Part shown: piece after piece, positions 51,513-60,668 of the stretch
Layout: every line of letters starts with the position of its first letter
How positions within the stretch are numbered: position 1 is the stretch's first letter
Source: Nocardia kruczakiae NBRC 101016
GTDB taxonomy: Bacteria; Actinomycetota; Actinomycetes; Mycobacteriales; Mycobacteriaceae
Length of the DNA stretch: 64,000 bases
Reading direction: 5' to 3'
Assembly: GCF_001612965.1 (NCBI RefSeq)
Contig: NZ_BDBL01000008.1
Location: 124,001 to 188,000 of the forward strand
Translations under genes and position numbers: made by a program
Notes under the pieces: model-generated
Told to the model about the DNA's origin: nothing
The model's database searches: none
What the model saw: only the letters and a program-made list of their open reading frames with translations

Positions 51513-52409
51513 TCACCGACCGCCGCGGCGCGCCCATTCGACGGCGAAGTCACGAAAGGTGCGTACCGCCTCGCCGGGCACCGCATCGGCCGACCAGATC
51601 AGCCCGACCGCGCGGGCGGCACCCGGATCCGACAGCGGGACCAGCACCGGCCCGGGTTGCGGTCCCCGCACCGCGGGCTCCTCCAACGGCAGCAACGCCA
51701 CACCGAGTCCCGCCGCCACCAGACCCGAAACGGTCACCAGATCACTGGACTCCAGTGCGATCCGCGGGCGGAAATCCGCTGCGGCACAGAGCTCGTCGAG
51801 AATTCTGCGCATCCCGTATCCGGTCGGCATGGCGATGAATTCGGCCTCGGCGGCCTCCGCCAGCCGGATCTGCCGCCGTCCCGCCAGCCGGTGGTCGACC
51901 GGCACGCCCAGGGCGAGGCGCTGCCGGAACAGCGTGCGCCAGCCCAGTCCCGGTAGCGCGGGTTCGGGCGAGGTCAGGCCCAGATCCGCCGTGCCGTCGA
52001 GGACCTCGGCGGCCACCACGTTCGCGGGTCCCTGGTCGAGCCGGAACGTGATCCGCCCCGACACCCGCCGGAAGCCGGCGATCAACTCCGGCACCACCCG
52101 GCCGCCGAAGGAATGGACGAAAGCCAGCCGCACCGACCCCCGCGCCGGATTCGCCAGATCCGCGAGCGCCCGGCCCGCGGCGTCCAGTTCGGCCTGGGCG
52201 CGGCGGGCGTGCTCGTAGAAGATGCGGCCGGATTCGTTGAGCGTCAGCCGCTTACCGCGCCGGTCGAACAATCGCGTGCCGAGCCGCTGTTCGAGCCGGG
52301 CGAGCATGCGCGACAGCGTGGGCTGAGCCAGATGCAGCCGGTCGGCCGCCGCGCCCACGTGCTCGAGTTCGGCGAGGGTCAGAAACCAGTGCAAATCGTC
52401 ACTCGCCAT
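51513..52409 (-). CDS. LysR-family transcriptional regulator
   Basis: A 298-residue LysR regulator: HTH (LHWFLTLAELEHVGAAADRL then HLAQPTLSRMLARLEQRLGT) and a periplasmic-binding-like effector domain (VRLAFVHSFGGRVVPELIAG). It is divergent from an MFS transporter gene with about 100 bp between, which contains a T-N11-A-type inverted repeat. It probably activates the exporter in response to its substrate. ATG 52409 has GGAG eleven bases upstream. Confidence 0.92.
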   Translation of the reverse strand: MASDDLHWFLTLAELEHVGAAADRLHLAQPTLSRMLARLEQRLGTRLFDRRGKRLTLNESGRIFYEHARRAQAELDAAGRALADLANPARGSVRLAFVHSFGGRVVPELIAGFRRVSGRITFRLDQGPANVVAAEVLDGTADLGLTSPEPALPGLGWRTLFRQRLALGVPVDHRLAGRRQIRLAEAAEAEFIAMPTGYGMRRILDELCAAADFRPRIALESSDLVTVSGLVAAGLGVALLPLEEPAVRGPQPGPVLVPLSDPGAARAVGLIWSADAVPGEAVRTFRDFAVEWARRGGR

Positions 52410-52438
52410 CGGAAGGCTCCCCGCGCTCAACTCGCCTA

Positions 52439-52453
52439 ATGCGGCAATTGCAT
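52439..52453. promoter_or_regulatory. LysR-type inverted repeat upstream of the MFS gene
   Basis: ATGC-N7-GCAT, a 15-bp interrupted palindrome with the T-N11-A core, 57 bp before the MFS ATG and 30 bp before the LysR ATG. A second ATGCAT lies about 20 bp downstream. This is the usual location for LysR activation sites. Confidence 0.5.
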
Positions 52454-52510
52454 CAACTTACCGATCATTATGCATTTCCTTTTCCAGCCGCGCGGAGCCA
52501 CGGTGGAGGA

Positions 52511-53773
52511 ATGACCAGCGCGACCGTGACCACCGCTCCCGCCCGGACGGCCGAGGACGCGCGTCACGAACGGCGGATCACCCTCGCACTCTTCGCGGCC
52601 GGACTCACCACCTTCGGGTCGATGTACAGCGCGCAGGCGCTGCTGCCGAGCCTGTCGACGGCCTTCGGCGCGACGCCCGCGCACGCCGCGCTGGCGGTCT
52701 CGCTGACCACGGGTCTGCTGGCGGTGGCTATCGTGCCGGTGAGCGTACTGTCGGGGCGGTTCGGCCGCACCCGGGTGATGATCGCGTCCGCGGTGGCGAC
52801 CAGCGTCATCGGCCTGCTGCTGCCGTTCAGCCCGAATCTGGACGTGATGCTGGCGGGCCGGGCGGTTCAGGGCATCGCCGTGGCCGGCGTCCCCGCGGTG
52901 GCGATGGCCTATCTCGCCGAGGAGATCGGCTCGGCCGGATTGGGCGCGGCGATGGGCATCTACGTCTCGGGCACCACCATCGGGGGTCTGGCCGGCCGGC
53001 TGATTCCCGCCTTCACCCTGGAGGTGGCGTCCTGGCGTTGGGGCGCAACGATTTTCGCGGTGGGCGCCGCGCTGTGCACGGTGTGGTTCGTGCGGATGCT
53101 GCCGCCCTCCCGCTACTTCGTCGCACGGCCCCTCGGCGTCGGCGCGCTGCTGGGCGATCTCGCCGCACATCTGCGCAACCGGGCGCTGCTGCCGCTGTTC
53201 GGGTTGGCGTTCCTGCTGATGGGCGGATTCGTCTCGGTGTACAACTTCCTCGGTTACCGGCTCATCCAGTCGCCGTTCGGTTTGTCGGCGGCCACCGCGG
53301 GTGCGGTTTTCCTGATGTATCTGTCCGGCACGGTCTCGTCCACCGCGGCGGGCCGGTTCGCCGATCGGATCGGCCGTTTCCCGGTGGTGGCGATCTCCGT
53401 CGTGACGATGGGACTCGGTCTGCTGCTGACCATTCCGGACCATCTCGCGATCCTGTTGCCGGGGCTGTTGCTGTTCACCGCGGGCTTCTTCGGGGCGCAC
53501 GCGGTGGCCAGCGCCTGGGTGGGCGCCACCGCGAACGGCAATCGCGCGGCCGCCTCCTCGCTGTACCTGTTCGCCTACTACGTGGGCAGTTCGATCGTCG
53601 GAGCACTGGCGGGCCTGGCCTACAGCTGGCACGGGTGGGCCGGATTGGTGCTGTACGTGGGCGTGCTGATCGTCGTCGCGGCGGGCCTGGTGGCCGCCCT
53701 CGGAATTCAGCGGCGATCCGAGAACTCACGGTCCTTGCCCGCGTCCGACTCGGACGCACCGACACCGGTGTGA
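52511..53773 (+). CDS. Major facilitator superfamily exporter
   Basis: A 420-residue 12-helix transporter of the drug-H+ antiporter type (CynX/YdeE-like). LAVSLTTGLLAVAIVPVSVL then SGRFGRTRVMIASAVATSVI is the motif A loop between helices 2 and 3 (SGRFGRTRV), and GTTIGGLAGRLI fits motif C-like Gly in helix 5. It is controlled by the divergent LysR protein. Substrate unknown. The ATG has TGGAGGA immediately upstream. The end converges on rsmE. Confidence 0.92.
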   Translation: MTSATVTTAPARTAEDARHERRITLALFAAGLTTFGSMYSAQALLPSLSTAFGATPAHAALAVSLTTGLLAVAIVPVSVLSGRFGRTRVMIASAVATSVIGLLLPFSPNLDVMLAGRAVQGIAVAGVPAVAMAYLAEEIGSAGLGAAMGIYVSGTTIGGLAGRLIPAFTLEVASWRWGATIFAVGAALCTVWFVRMLPPSRYFVARPLGVGALLGDLAAHLRNRALLPLFGLAFLLMGGFVSVYNFLGYRLIQSPFGLSAATAGAVFLMYLSGTVSSTAAGRFADRIGRFPVVAISVVTMGLGLLLTIPDHLAILLPGLLLFTAGFFGAHAVASAWVGATANGNRAAASSLYLFAYYVGSSIVGALAGLAYSWHGWAGLVLYVGVLIVVAAGLVAALGIQRRSENSRSLPASDSDAPTPV

Positions 53774-53859
53774 CCGCGTCGCCACCTTCCCGCCGCGTCG
53801 ATCTGTCGCCGGCAGTGGGCGCGATCATCCGCACGTTGGATGTGGGCCGGCTCCGCGAA

Positions 53860-54600
53860 CTACCAGCGGGGAGTCAAGGCTCCCAGCGCACCGAGCGCCA
53901 CCGCCGCGGCGGTGGAGGTGCGCAGCACCGTCGGCCCCAGGAGCGCGACGGTGGCCCCCGCCGCGGTGAGCGCATCCAATTCCGACTCGTCGAGACCACC
54001 CTCGGGACCCACGATCAGCACGATCGGCGCGGCCTCCGGGAACGGCAGCTCGGCGAAGCGTGCCGCCGCGGATTCGTGCAGCGCGATCGCTATACCGTTG
54101 TCCGCGACGGTTTTCCGGACCAGCTCGGCCACATCCGCGGTGCGGTGCAGATCGGCGACCTCGGGGATATAGGCCCGCCGCGACTGCCGGGCCGCCGACC
54201 GGGCCGCCGCACGCCATTTGTCGACGCCCTTGCGCGCCTTGGCTTCCCAGTTCGCGACACACCGGGCGGCCTGCCACGGCACGATCACGTCGGCGCCCGC
54301 CTCGGTCATCGATTCGACCGCGAGTTCGGAGCGATCCGATTTGGGCAGTGCCTGCACCACCGTCACCGGGGGCGACACGGGCGGGGCGACCACCCGGTCG
54401 AGTACCTTCAGATCCAGTCGATCCCGCCCGGTGGCCACGACCTCGGATTCGGCGAGCAGTCCCGCGCCGTCGGAGAGCGTGATCGGCTCGCCGACCCGGA
54501 TGCGGCGCACGGTGGCGGCGTGCCGTCCCTCGGGACCGTCGAGCACCGCGACCGCGCCGACCGGCGGTATGTCGTCGAGGTAGAAAACCGTTGCGGCCAC
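53860..54600 (-). CDS. rsmE: 16S rRNA m3U1498 methyltransferase RsmE
   Basis: Methylates U1498 in the decoding site of 16S rRNA. The 246-residue SPOUT enzyme has an N-terminal PUA-like part (VAVLDGPEGRHAATVRRIRV) and the knot: TVVQALPKSDRSELAVESMT then EAGADVIVPWQAARCVA, and the SAM loop VLIVGPEGGLDESELDALT. GTG 54600 begins at the family start; the open frame beyond is antisense to dnaJ. It follows dnaJ by 7 bp, as in mycobacteria (Rv2372c). Confidence 0.94.
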   Translation of the reverse strand: MAATVFYLDDIPPVGAVAVLDGPEGRHAATVRRIRVGEPITLSDGAGLLAESEVVATGRDRLDLKVLDRVVAPPVSPPVTVVQALPKSDRSELAVESMTEAGADVIVPWQAARCVANWEAKARKGVDKWRAAARSAARQSRRAYIPEVADLHRTADVAELVRKTVADNGIAIALHESAAARFAELPFPEAAPIVLIVGPEGGLDESELDALTAAGATVALLGPTVLRTSTAAAVALGALGALTPRW

Positions 54601-54607
54601 GGCGTTG

Positions 54608-55756
54608 TCAGCGACCGCTGAACGAGGCGCGCAGCCGCGCGAACAATCCACTGTTGTGTTCGGACTGGGCCGAGAGCACCTCGGTGTGTTCACCGTTGCG
54701 CATCGCCTGATACTTGCGCAGCAGATCGAACTGCTTGTTGTCCAGTTTGGTCGGGATGACGATGTCCAGGTGCGCGACCAGATCGCCGCGCGAGCTCGAA
54801 CGCAGCTTCGGCATGCCGTGGGCGCGCAGCACCGACACCTCACCCGGCTGGGTGCCCGGCGGAATGGTCAGTTCGGTGGGCCCGTCCAGGATGGTGTCGA
54901 TGACCACCGTGGTGCCGAGCGCGGCATCGACCATCGGCACCCGAATCGTGCAGTGCAGATCGTCGCCGTCACGGACGAAGGTGTCGTGCGGCTGCTCCAC
55001 GATCTCGACGTAGAGGTCGCCGGCCGGGCCGCCGCCGGGGCCGATCTCACCCTGGGCGGCCAGCCGCACTCGCATGCCGTTGGCCACACCGGCCGGAATC
55101 GGCGCGGCGATCTCGCGGCGGGCACGCACCCGGCCGTCGCCACCGCATTTGCGGCAGGGATCCGGGATGGTCTCGCCGGTACCGCGGCAGGTCGGACACG
55201 GCCGCGACGTCATGACCTGCCCCAGGAAGGACCGCTGCACGGTCTGCACCTCACCCGCGCCGCCGCAGGTCTCACAGCGCACCGGCTTGGAATTGCCGTT
55301 GGTGCCCGAACCCTGGCACAGATCACAGAGCACCGCGGTGTCCACGGTGAGGTGTTTGGTCACGCCGACCGCGCATTCGGCCAGCGACAGCCGGGTCCGC
55401 AGCAGCGAATCCGCGCCCGGTTGCACCCGGCCGCGCGGTTTACGCGAACTGGTCGCGTTCATACCGCCGAAGAAGGCTTCGAACACATCGCCCAGACCGC
55501 CGAAGCCGGCGCCGGAGAAGCCACCGCCCGCGCCCGCCGACTCCATCGGGTCGCCGCCCATATCGACGATGCGGCGCTTCTCGGAGTCGGTGAGAACCTC
55601 ATAGGCGGTGGATACCTCGCGGAACCGCTCCTGCGCGTCCGGATCCGGGTTGACGTCGGGGTGCAGTTCCCGGGCCAGCTTGCGGTAGGCGCGTTTGATC
55701 TCCTGGTCGGACGCATTGCGCCCGACGCCGAGGATTCCGTAGTAGTCCCGTGCCAC
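54608..55756 (-). CDS. dnaJ: Chaperone DnaJ (DnaJ2 type)
   Basis: Hsp40 cochaperone for DnaK. The 382 residues hold the J-domain with HPD ([20 protein letters not shown]), a Gly/Phe-rich linker, four zinc-finger repeats ([41 protein letters not shown]), and the client-binding beta domains. This is the dnaJ2 class next to hrcA in actinobacteria, not the dnaK-operon dnaJ1. GTG 55756 is the start. It is co-directional with hrcA and rsmE. No CIRCE sequence was seen upstream. Confidence 0.95.
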   Translation of the reverse strand: MARDYYGILGVGRNASDQEIKRAYRKLARELHPDVNPDPDAQERFREVSTAYEVLTDSEKRRIVDMGGDPMESAGAGGGFSGAGFGGLGDVFEAFFGGMNATSSRKPRGRVQPGADSLLRTRLSLAECAVGVTKHLTVDTAVLCDLCQGSGTNGNSKPVRCETCGGAGEVQTVQRSFLGQVMTSRPCPTCRGTGETIPDPCRKCGGDGRVRARREIAAPIPAGVANGMRVRLAAQGEIGPGGGPAGDLYVEIVEQPHDTFVRDGDDLHCTIRVPMVDAALGTTVVIDTILDGPTELTIPPGTQPGEVSVLRAHGMPKLRSSSRGDLVAHLDIVIPTKLDNKQFDLLRKYQAMRNGEHTEVLSAQSEHNSGLFARLRASFSGR

Positions 55757-55887
55757 TTGAGTCTCTAGTCCTGTTCCGAATGGGTGTCGTCCAGCATCCC
55801 TGCTAGCAGCCGATGCTGCCATGTTCACTGTGGCCGACCGGCGAACGCGGTTGCCGACCGGCGCGGATCCCGGTTACCGGGGTGGGC

Positions 55888-56919
55888 TCATCGTTCCGCG
55901 AGCACCTCACCGATATAACGGGCGACCGCGGCGACCGAGGCGATCGTGCCGGGGTAGTCCATCCGGGTCGGGCCGACCACTCCCATACCTCCCAGCACGG
56001 TACCCGGCATACCGTACCCGGTGGATACCACGGAGGTGCCGCGCATCTGCTCGACCCGGGTCTCCTCGCCGATCTGCACCGTCACCGTGCCGGGCTGCTG
56101 CGCGGCGGCCAGCAGCTTCAACACCACCACCTGCTCCTCGAGCGCCTCGAGCACGGCACGCAGCGAGCCCGGGAAGCCGAAATCGCCGGCGTTGCGGGTC
56201 AGGTTGGCGGTGCCGCCCAGCACCAGCCGCTCCTCGGGATGTTCCACCAGCGTTTCGACCAGCACGGTCGACACCCGGATCAGCACGTCGCGCAGCCGGG
56301 CGGGTGCGTTCTCCGGCAGTGCCGCGACGGCGCTCGAGGCAGCCGACAGACGCTTACCGTCCATCGCCTTGCCGAGCATGCCGCGCAGCGCGGCGAGATC
56401 CTCGTCGTCGATCACCGCGCCCAGGTCGACGAGCCGCTGATCGACCCGTCCGGTGTCGGTGATCACGACCAGCAGCAGCCGGGCCGGATTGAGGGCCACC
56501 ACCTCCAGGTGGCGCACCGTCGACGCCGAGACCGTCGGGTACTGCACCATCGCGACCTGCCGGGTCAGCTGCGCCAGCAACCGCACCCCGCGCCGCAGGA
56601 CGTCGTCGAGGTCCACGCCGCTTTCGAGGAACTCCATGATCGCGCGGCGCTCGGCATTCGACAGCGGCTTGACTTCGGCGATGTTGTCCACGAACTGGCG
56701 ATAGCCCTTGTCGGTCGGAATGCGACCGGAGCTCGTGTGCGGCTGAGTGATGTAGCCCTCGGCCTCGAGGACCGCCATATCGTTGCGCACGGTCGCGCTG
56801 GAGACACCCAGATTGTGCTTGTCCACCAGCGTTTTCGACCCGATCGGCTCCTTGGTCGCGATGTAGTCCGCGACGATCGCGCGCAGGACCTCCAGCCGCC
56901 GCTTCTCGGTGCTCGACAT
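55888..56919 (-). CDS. hrcA: Heat-inducible transcription repressor HrcA
   Basis: Represses chaperone genes by binding CIRCE. The 343 residues have the N-terminal winged helix ([20 protein letters not shown] then [20 protein letters not shown]) and the effector domain with [20 protein letters not shown]. It precedes dnaJ by 131 bp, as Rv2374c does dnaJ2. ATG 56919 was chosen; upstream (56920-57152) no gene or CIRCE was recognised. Confidence 0.94.
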   Translation of the reverse strand: MSSTEKRRLEVLRAIVADYIATKEPIGSKTLVDKHNLGVSSATVRNDMAVLEAEGYITQPHTSSGRIPTDKGYRQFVDNIAEVKPLSNAERRAIMEFLESGVDLDDVLRRGVRLLAQLTRQVAMVQYPTVSASTVRHLEVVALNPARLLLVVITDTGRVDQRLVDLGAVIDDEDLAALRGMLGKAMDGKRLSAASSAVAALPENAPARLRDVLIRVSTVLVETLVEHPEERLVLGGTANLTRNAGDFGFPGSLRAVLEALEEQVVVLKLLAAAQQPGTVTVQIGEETRVEQMRGTSVVSTGYGMPGTVLGGMGVVGPTRMDYPGTIASVAAVARYIGEVLAER

Positions 56920-57152
56920 CGGCCCCACCTCCTCGCTCGCCTTCGGGGTCCACGCGGCCGCAGACGGGCAGCATCGACCACGCGGATTCCCGGTTGATCC
57001 GGTACCAGTTTAGTTCCTGTGCGGACAAGTTCCCGCGTGTGAGGTCGCACAGTGGTACCGGACCGGCGTCGGACGCCCGATCGCGCAGCGGAACGAGGTG
57101 GAATCACCGGAGGCGCGGGCGACGACGTCCGATCGTCGCCCGATGCGCGAAC

Positions 57153-57362
57153 TCAGTCCGATTCGGCGACGAGTTTGCCTGCCGCCGCATCCAATCCGAG
57201 CATCGTCAGCAGCGCCTGGCAGTCGTCGACTCCGGTCGAGTGACTGGCCACCGCCCGCGCGGCGAGCGCGCCGCGCCGTGCGACCTCGGCCTTTTCCGCG
57301 GCGCGCGTTTCGGCGAACTCGCTCTGCTCGTGGACAAGTGTGATGTGGCGTGCCTGTGACAT
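57153..57362 (-). CDS. Small hypothetical protein
   Basis: A 69-residue protein starting MSQARHITLVHEQSEFAETR and mostly predicted helix with alternating Glu/Arg/Ala. ATG 57362 has GAGGAG eight bases upstream, supporting a real gene. No family recognised. It is upstream of and in the same direction as hrcA, but 233 bp from it. The 57363-57669 stretch downstream of hemW holds a GC-rich hairpin (about 57398-57416) and no gene that I can support. Confidence 0.6.
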   Translation of the reverse strand: MSQARHITLVHEQSEFAETRAAEKAEVARRGALAARAVASHSTGVDDCQALLTMLGLDAAAGKLVAESD

Positions 57363-57669
57363 GGATCTCCTCAAGTTGCCTCGAACCCTACGCTGTCCGG
57401 GCCCGCGCCCGGGCGGCGGCGCCGAATTCGGGGCGAAATCGGCCGATCCACTGCGCGACTACCAGGTGGCTGGTTGCTCCTCGCGCAGGCGACGCACGGC
57501 TCGGTCGATCCAGGTCTCGAAGTGCGCGGCCAGATCTCGGCTCGCCGCCGACGGTATCGGCCGAACCAGTGGTGCGCAAAGGTAACGACTTGCCGGAACT
57601 GCGAAGTATCGCAGGATTATTCGGAACCACTGCGCGCATGCGTCACATCGTCTCGAGAGACGGCGACTG

Positions 57670-58872
57670 TCAGCTCAGCAGATCGCGGACGACTCCGTCG
57701 GCGAGCAGGCGTCCTCTATCGGTCAAGACGAGCCGACCATCGGCCACCCGGGCAAGTCCCTCGGCGACCACACTCTCGAGTGCCGTGCGCCCATCGGCGT
57801 CCAATTCCTCGACCGGTAGTCCGGACCGCAAGCGCACGCGCAGCATCACCCGTTCGGTGTACTGCTCCGCGTCGGTCAGTGCCTCCCATCCGGCGGCGGG
57901 CAGTCCGGCGCCGGAGGCGACGCGCTCGGCGTAGCGGCCCGGATGCTTGACGTTCCACCACCGCACTCCGCCGAGGTGGCTGTGCGCGCCGGGGCCGGCG
58001 CCGAGCCAGTCGCCGCCGTCCCAGTAGCCGAGGTTGTGCCGGCAGCGGGCGGAAGGTGTTGTGGCCCAGTTGGATACCTCGTACCAGTCGAAACCGGCGG
58101 CGGTGAGGCGGGCGTCTATGCGTTCGTAGCGGGCGGCGAGGGTGTCTTCGTCGGGTGCGGGGAGTTCGCCGCGGCGGACCTTGCGGGCCATGGCGGTGCC
58201 GTCCTCGACGATCAGAGAGTATGCGGAGACGTGGTCGACGCCGGCGGAGAGGACCGCGTCGAGGCTGGCGTCGAGGTCGGCGTCGGATTCACCGGGTGTG
58301 CCGTAGATCAGGTCGAGGTTGACGTGGTCGAAACCGGCGGCTCGCGCCTCGCGAGCGGCGGCCACGGCGCGGCCGGGCGTGTGGGTGCGGTCCAGGATGC
58401 GCAGGACGTGGCTCGCGGCCGATTGCATGCCGAGCGAGACGCGGGTGTACCCGGCGGTTCGGATGCGCTCGAAGAACCGCGGTGAGGTGGACTCCGGATT
58501 GGATTCCGTGGTGACCTCCGCATCGGCGGCGAGGGAGAATTCGGCGCGGATGGCGGCGAGGACGTCGGCCAGGCCGTCCCCGCCCAGCAGCGACGGGGTG
58601 CCGCCGCCGACGAACACCGTCGACACCGGCGGTTGCGCGCTCGGCAGTTCGGCGAAAGCCGCTGCCGCCGTGGCCAATTCCCCGCGCAGCGCCTCGAGCC
58701 ACGACTCCGGCGAGGCGCTGGACCCCAGCTCCCCCGCCGTATACGTGTTGAAATCGCAATAACCGCAGCGCGTGGCGCAGAACGGGACGTGCACGTAGAT
58801 CCCGAACGGCCCGCCGCCGAAATCGCGCAGCGTCGGCGCGGCGGTGGTCTGTTCGGGAGCGGATGCGGTCAC
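57670..58872 (-). CDS. hemW: Radical SAM haem chaperone HemW
   Basis: A 400-residue radical SAM protein with the cluster motif CATRCGYCDF (about residues 32-41), the SAM pentad GGGTPSLLGG, and the HemW haem-binding pattern RCRHNLGYWDGGDWLG (HNxxYW) near residue 280. HemW transfers haem to respiratory targets; it is not the coproporphyrinogen dehydrogenase HemN, although often annotated so. Corresponds to Rv2388c. GTG 58872 is the start. Confidence 0.94.
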   Translation of the reverse strand: MTASAPEQTTAAPTLRDFGGGPFGIYVHVPFCATRCGYCDFNTYTAGELGSSASPESWLEALRGELATAAAAFAELPSAQPPVSTVFVGGGTPSLLGGDGLADVLAAIRAEFSLAADAEVTTESNPESTSPRFFERIRTAGYTRVSLGMQSAASHVLRILDRTHTPGRAVAAAREARAAGFDHVNLDLIYGTPGESDADLDASLDAVLSAGVDHVSAYSLIVEDGTAMARKVRRGELPAPDEDTLAARYERIDARLTAAGFDWYEVSNWATTPSARCRHNLGYWDGGDWLGAGPGAHSHLGGVRWWNVKHPGRYAERVASGAGLPAAGWEALTDAEQYTERVMLRVRLRSGLPVEELDADGRTALESVVAEGLARVADGRLVLTDRGRLLADGVVRDLLS

Positions 58873-58917
58873 CCCACCAGTGTGCCCGGTGCGCCGCGGT
58901 GACCGGCGGCACACCGG

Positions 58918-59718
58918 TCAGTCGACCGCCTCCGGTGCCGGTTGCCGACGATGCGAACGGGCGTATCTGCCGGGAGTGGTGCCGACGATCTCGGTGAAGG
59001 CCGCGATGAAACCGCTGGGGTTCGCCCACCCGCAGGCGTGCGCGGCATATGTGGCGTCGTGGCCCTCGGCGAGCAGCACGAGGGCGTGCGAGATGCGCAG
59101 CTGGGTGCGCCATTCGTAGAAGGTCATGCCGAGCTCGTCGTGGAACAGCCGGCTCAGCGTGCGCGCGCCCGCGCCGACCGCCCGCCCGAGTTCGGCCAGC
59201 GGGGTGGTGTCGGCGGGGTTGTCGTACAGGATCCGCGCGACGGCCCGCAATCGGTCGTCGCGAGGTTGCGGCAGTTGCAGCGGCTGCTCGTGAATTTCCC
59301 GGAGTTCGTCGACGAGAACGCGATGGAGCCGGGCGCGCGCGCCGCGGTCGTGATCGCGGGGCCCGGTGAGACTGAGGAAGACCTCGCGGGCCAGATCGGT
59401 GACTCCGAAGACCGCGGGGCGATCCGGTAGCAGCCGGGCCGGCGCCGCGGGGAGAAAGACGATCCGCATGTCGGTGCGTCCGTGCGCGCGATGCTGATGC
59501 GTGAATCCGGCTGGGGTCCAGCCGATTCGGTTGGCCGGGACGATCGACGTTCCCCGATCGGTGTACACCGACAGCACACCGCGCGCCGCGTACACCAGAT
59601 GTCCGCGCGCATGGGCGTGGACCGAACTCGACGCTCCCGAAGCCCACTGGTGAACGCCCCCGGACGGCCACAGACGCGACGTCGGCCCCGTCTCGGCGGC
59701 GTGGCGGCGAACGGGCAT
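58918..59718 (-). CDS. AraC-family transcriptional regulator
   Basis: A 266-residue AraC regulator: an N-terminal cupin-like sensing domain (VYAARGVLSVYTDRGTSIVP) and two C-terminal helix-turn-helices (LAELGRAVGAGARTLSRLFH then ELGMTFYEWRTQLRISHALV; YAAHACGWANPSGFIAAFTE). ATG 59718 lies 55 bp before the decayed dehydrogenase start on the other strand, so the two were probably a divergent pair. Confidence 0.9.
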   Translation of the reverse strand: MPVRRHAAETGPTSRLWPSGGVHQWASGASSSVHAHARGHLVYAARGVLSVYTDRGTSIVPANRIGWTPAGFTHQHRAHGRTDMRIVFLPAAPARLLPDRPAVFGVTDLAREVFLSLTGPRDHDRGARARLHRVLVDELREIHEQPLQLPQPRDDRLRAVARILYDNPADTTPLAELGRAVGAGARTLSRLFHDELGMTFYEWRTQLRISHALVLLAEGHDATYAAHACGWANPSGFIAAFTEIVGTTPGRYARSHRRQPAPEAVD

Positions 59719-59772
59719 AGCGTGGCATTCTATCGGTGGTCGGCCGCCTCGGTGGTCCACGACAGTGAACGC

Positions 59773-60331
59773 ATGAGCGAGACGACGATGCGTGCGGCGG
59801 TCTGTGTGCGAGCGGGCGAGCCGGAGGCGCTGGAGATCGGATTGCGCCCGATTTGCGCTGATCGCGGCCGGCGCCGATCACGTTCTGGCCGACGAGGGTG
59901 GATCCCTCGCCGAGGCCGTACCCGCGATCTGGCCCGAGGGCCCCGACTACGTCCTGGATCTGGTCGGGGCGCGCACGGCGGTGGATTCGCTTCGTCTGGT
60001 TCGCCGCGGCGGCACCGTCTGTGTGGCGGGCTCGCTCAGTGGATGGCTGATCCCGGACTTCGAGCCGATCGCGATGATCCCGTCCGGAACCGGGCTCACC
60101 GCCTTCCACAGCGACGAATGCGCGGGCGGCACGGCCGTGTTGCAGCGCATCGTCGACAGAGTCGAAGCGGGTGTTCTGCCTCCGAACATCGACCGCGTTG
60201 TCGCACTGGACGACATCGCCGCGGCCCATCGCCGGATGGAGAACGACGAAGCGACCGGAAAGCTCGTCGTGCTGCCCTGGCCGCCCCCACCGGACAGACC
60301 CACCGGTACGGCAATCGGCGAATCCGCTTGA
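59773..60331 (+). pseudogene. Decayed medium-chain alcohol/quinone dehydrogenase
   Basis: The ATG at 59773 opens a normal MDR N-terminus (MRAAVCVRAGEPEALEIGLR) that breaks off after about 26 codons. In another frame, from about 59855, the C-terminal NAD(P)-binding half continues: RFALIAAGADHVLADEGG, YVLDLVGARTAVDSLRLVRR, GTVCVAGSLSGWLIPDFEPI, then an end typical of the family. Roughly 170 codons of the middle are missing and the frame has shifted. It is therefore not a functional gene. It lies beside an AraC regulator that may once have controlled it. Confidence 0.8.
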
Positions 60332-60443
60332 TCTATGACGCATCTCACAAATTAGGACGGCCGTCCAGGGAATTTCCCGCTTTTTTGCGGAGAATATGAC
60401 CCACCCGTCGGAAAGACCCATCTGACATGGCACAATAACTGTC

Positions 60444-60536
60444 ATGACCGGACTTGGAGTACGACTCGTGGCGCGCCGCCATGTCGACTTCAAGCGTGTC
60501 TGCAGTGCCAGTTGTCTGCCGGATCGCCTCCGGTAG
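60444..60536 (+). CDS. Leader peptide upstream of the sulfite reductase operon
   Basis: A 30-residue ORF starting MTGLGVRLVARRHVDFKRVC, then SASCLPDRLR. The RRHVD-x(3)-VCSA(x)C core matches the short leader peptides annotated ahead of sulfur-metabolism genes in actinobacteria. Two Cys codons near the end fit cysteine-responsive attenuation, as shown for polycysteine leaders in mycobacteria, but here this is inference. TGACA and TGTCA arms lie 12 bp apart directly upstream. About 130 bp separate it from sirA. Confidence 0.72.
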   Translation: MTGLGVRLVARRHVDFKRVCSASCLPDRLR

Positions 60537-60668
60537 CTCGGCCTCCCCTCTCCCGGTTCCCGGCATCCGTCGCGATGCCCATCGGTCCGATTCGCTGAAC
60601 ACCGAAGGCGCGAGCCAGCCCCTCCCGCCTGCCGCAAGGCCTGATCCATCTTCTTCAGGAGCGACCCT

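Noticed and set aside
54600..57030. CIRCE heat-shock operator near dnaJ or hrcA
   Set aside because: No TTAGCACTC-N9-GAGTGCTAA-like inverted repeat was found in the gaps.
57388..57639. An 83-codon minus-strand ORF downstream of hemW
   Set aside because: No ribosome binding site, compositionally biased translation and no recognised similarity.
57670..58872. Annotation as oxygen-independent coproporphyrinogen III oxidase HemN
   Set aside because: It has the HemW-type haem-binding HNxxYW pattern and gene neighbourhood; bona fide HemN has a different cluster motif context.
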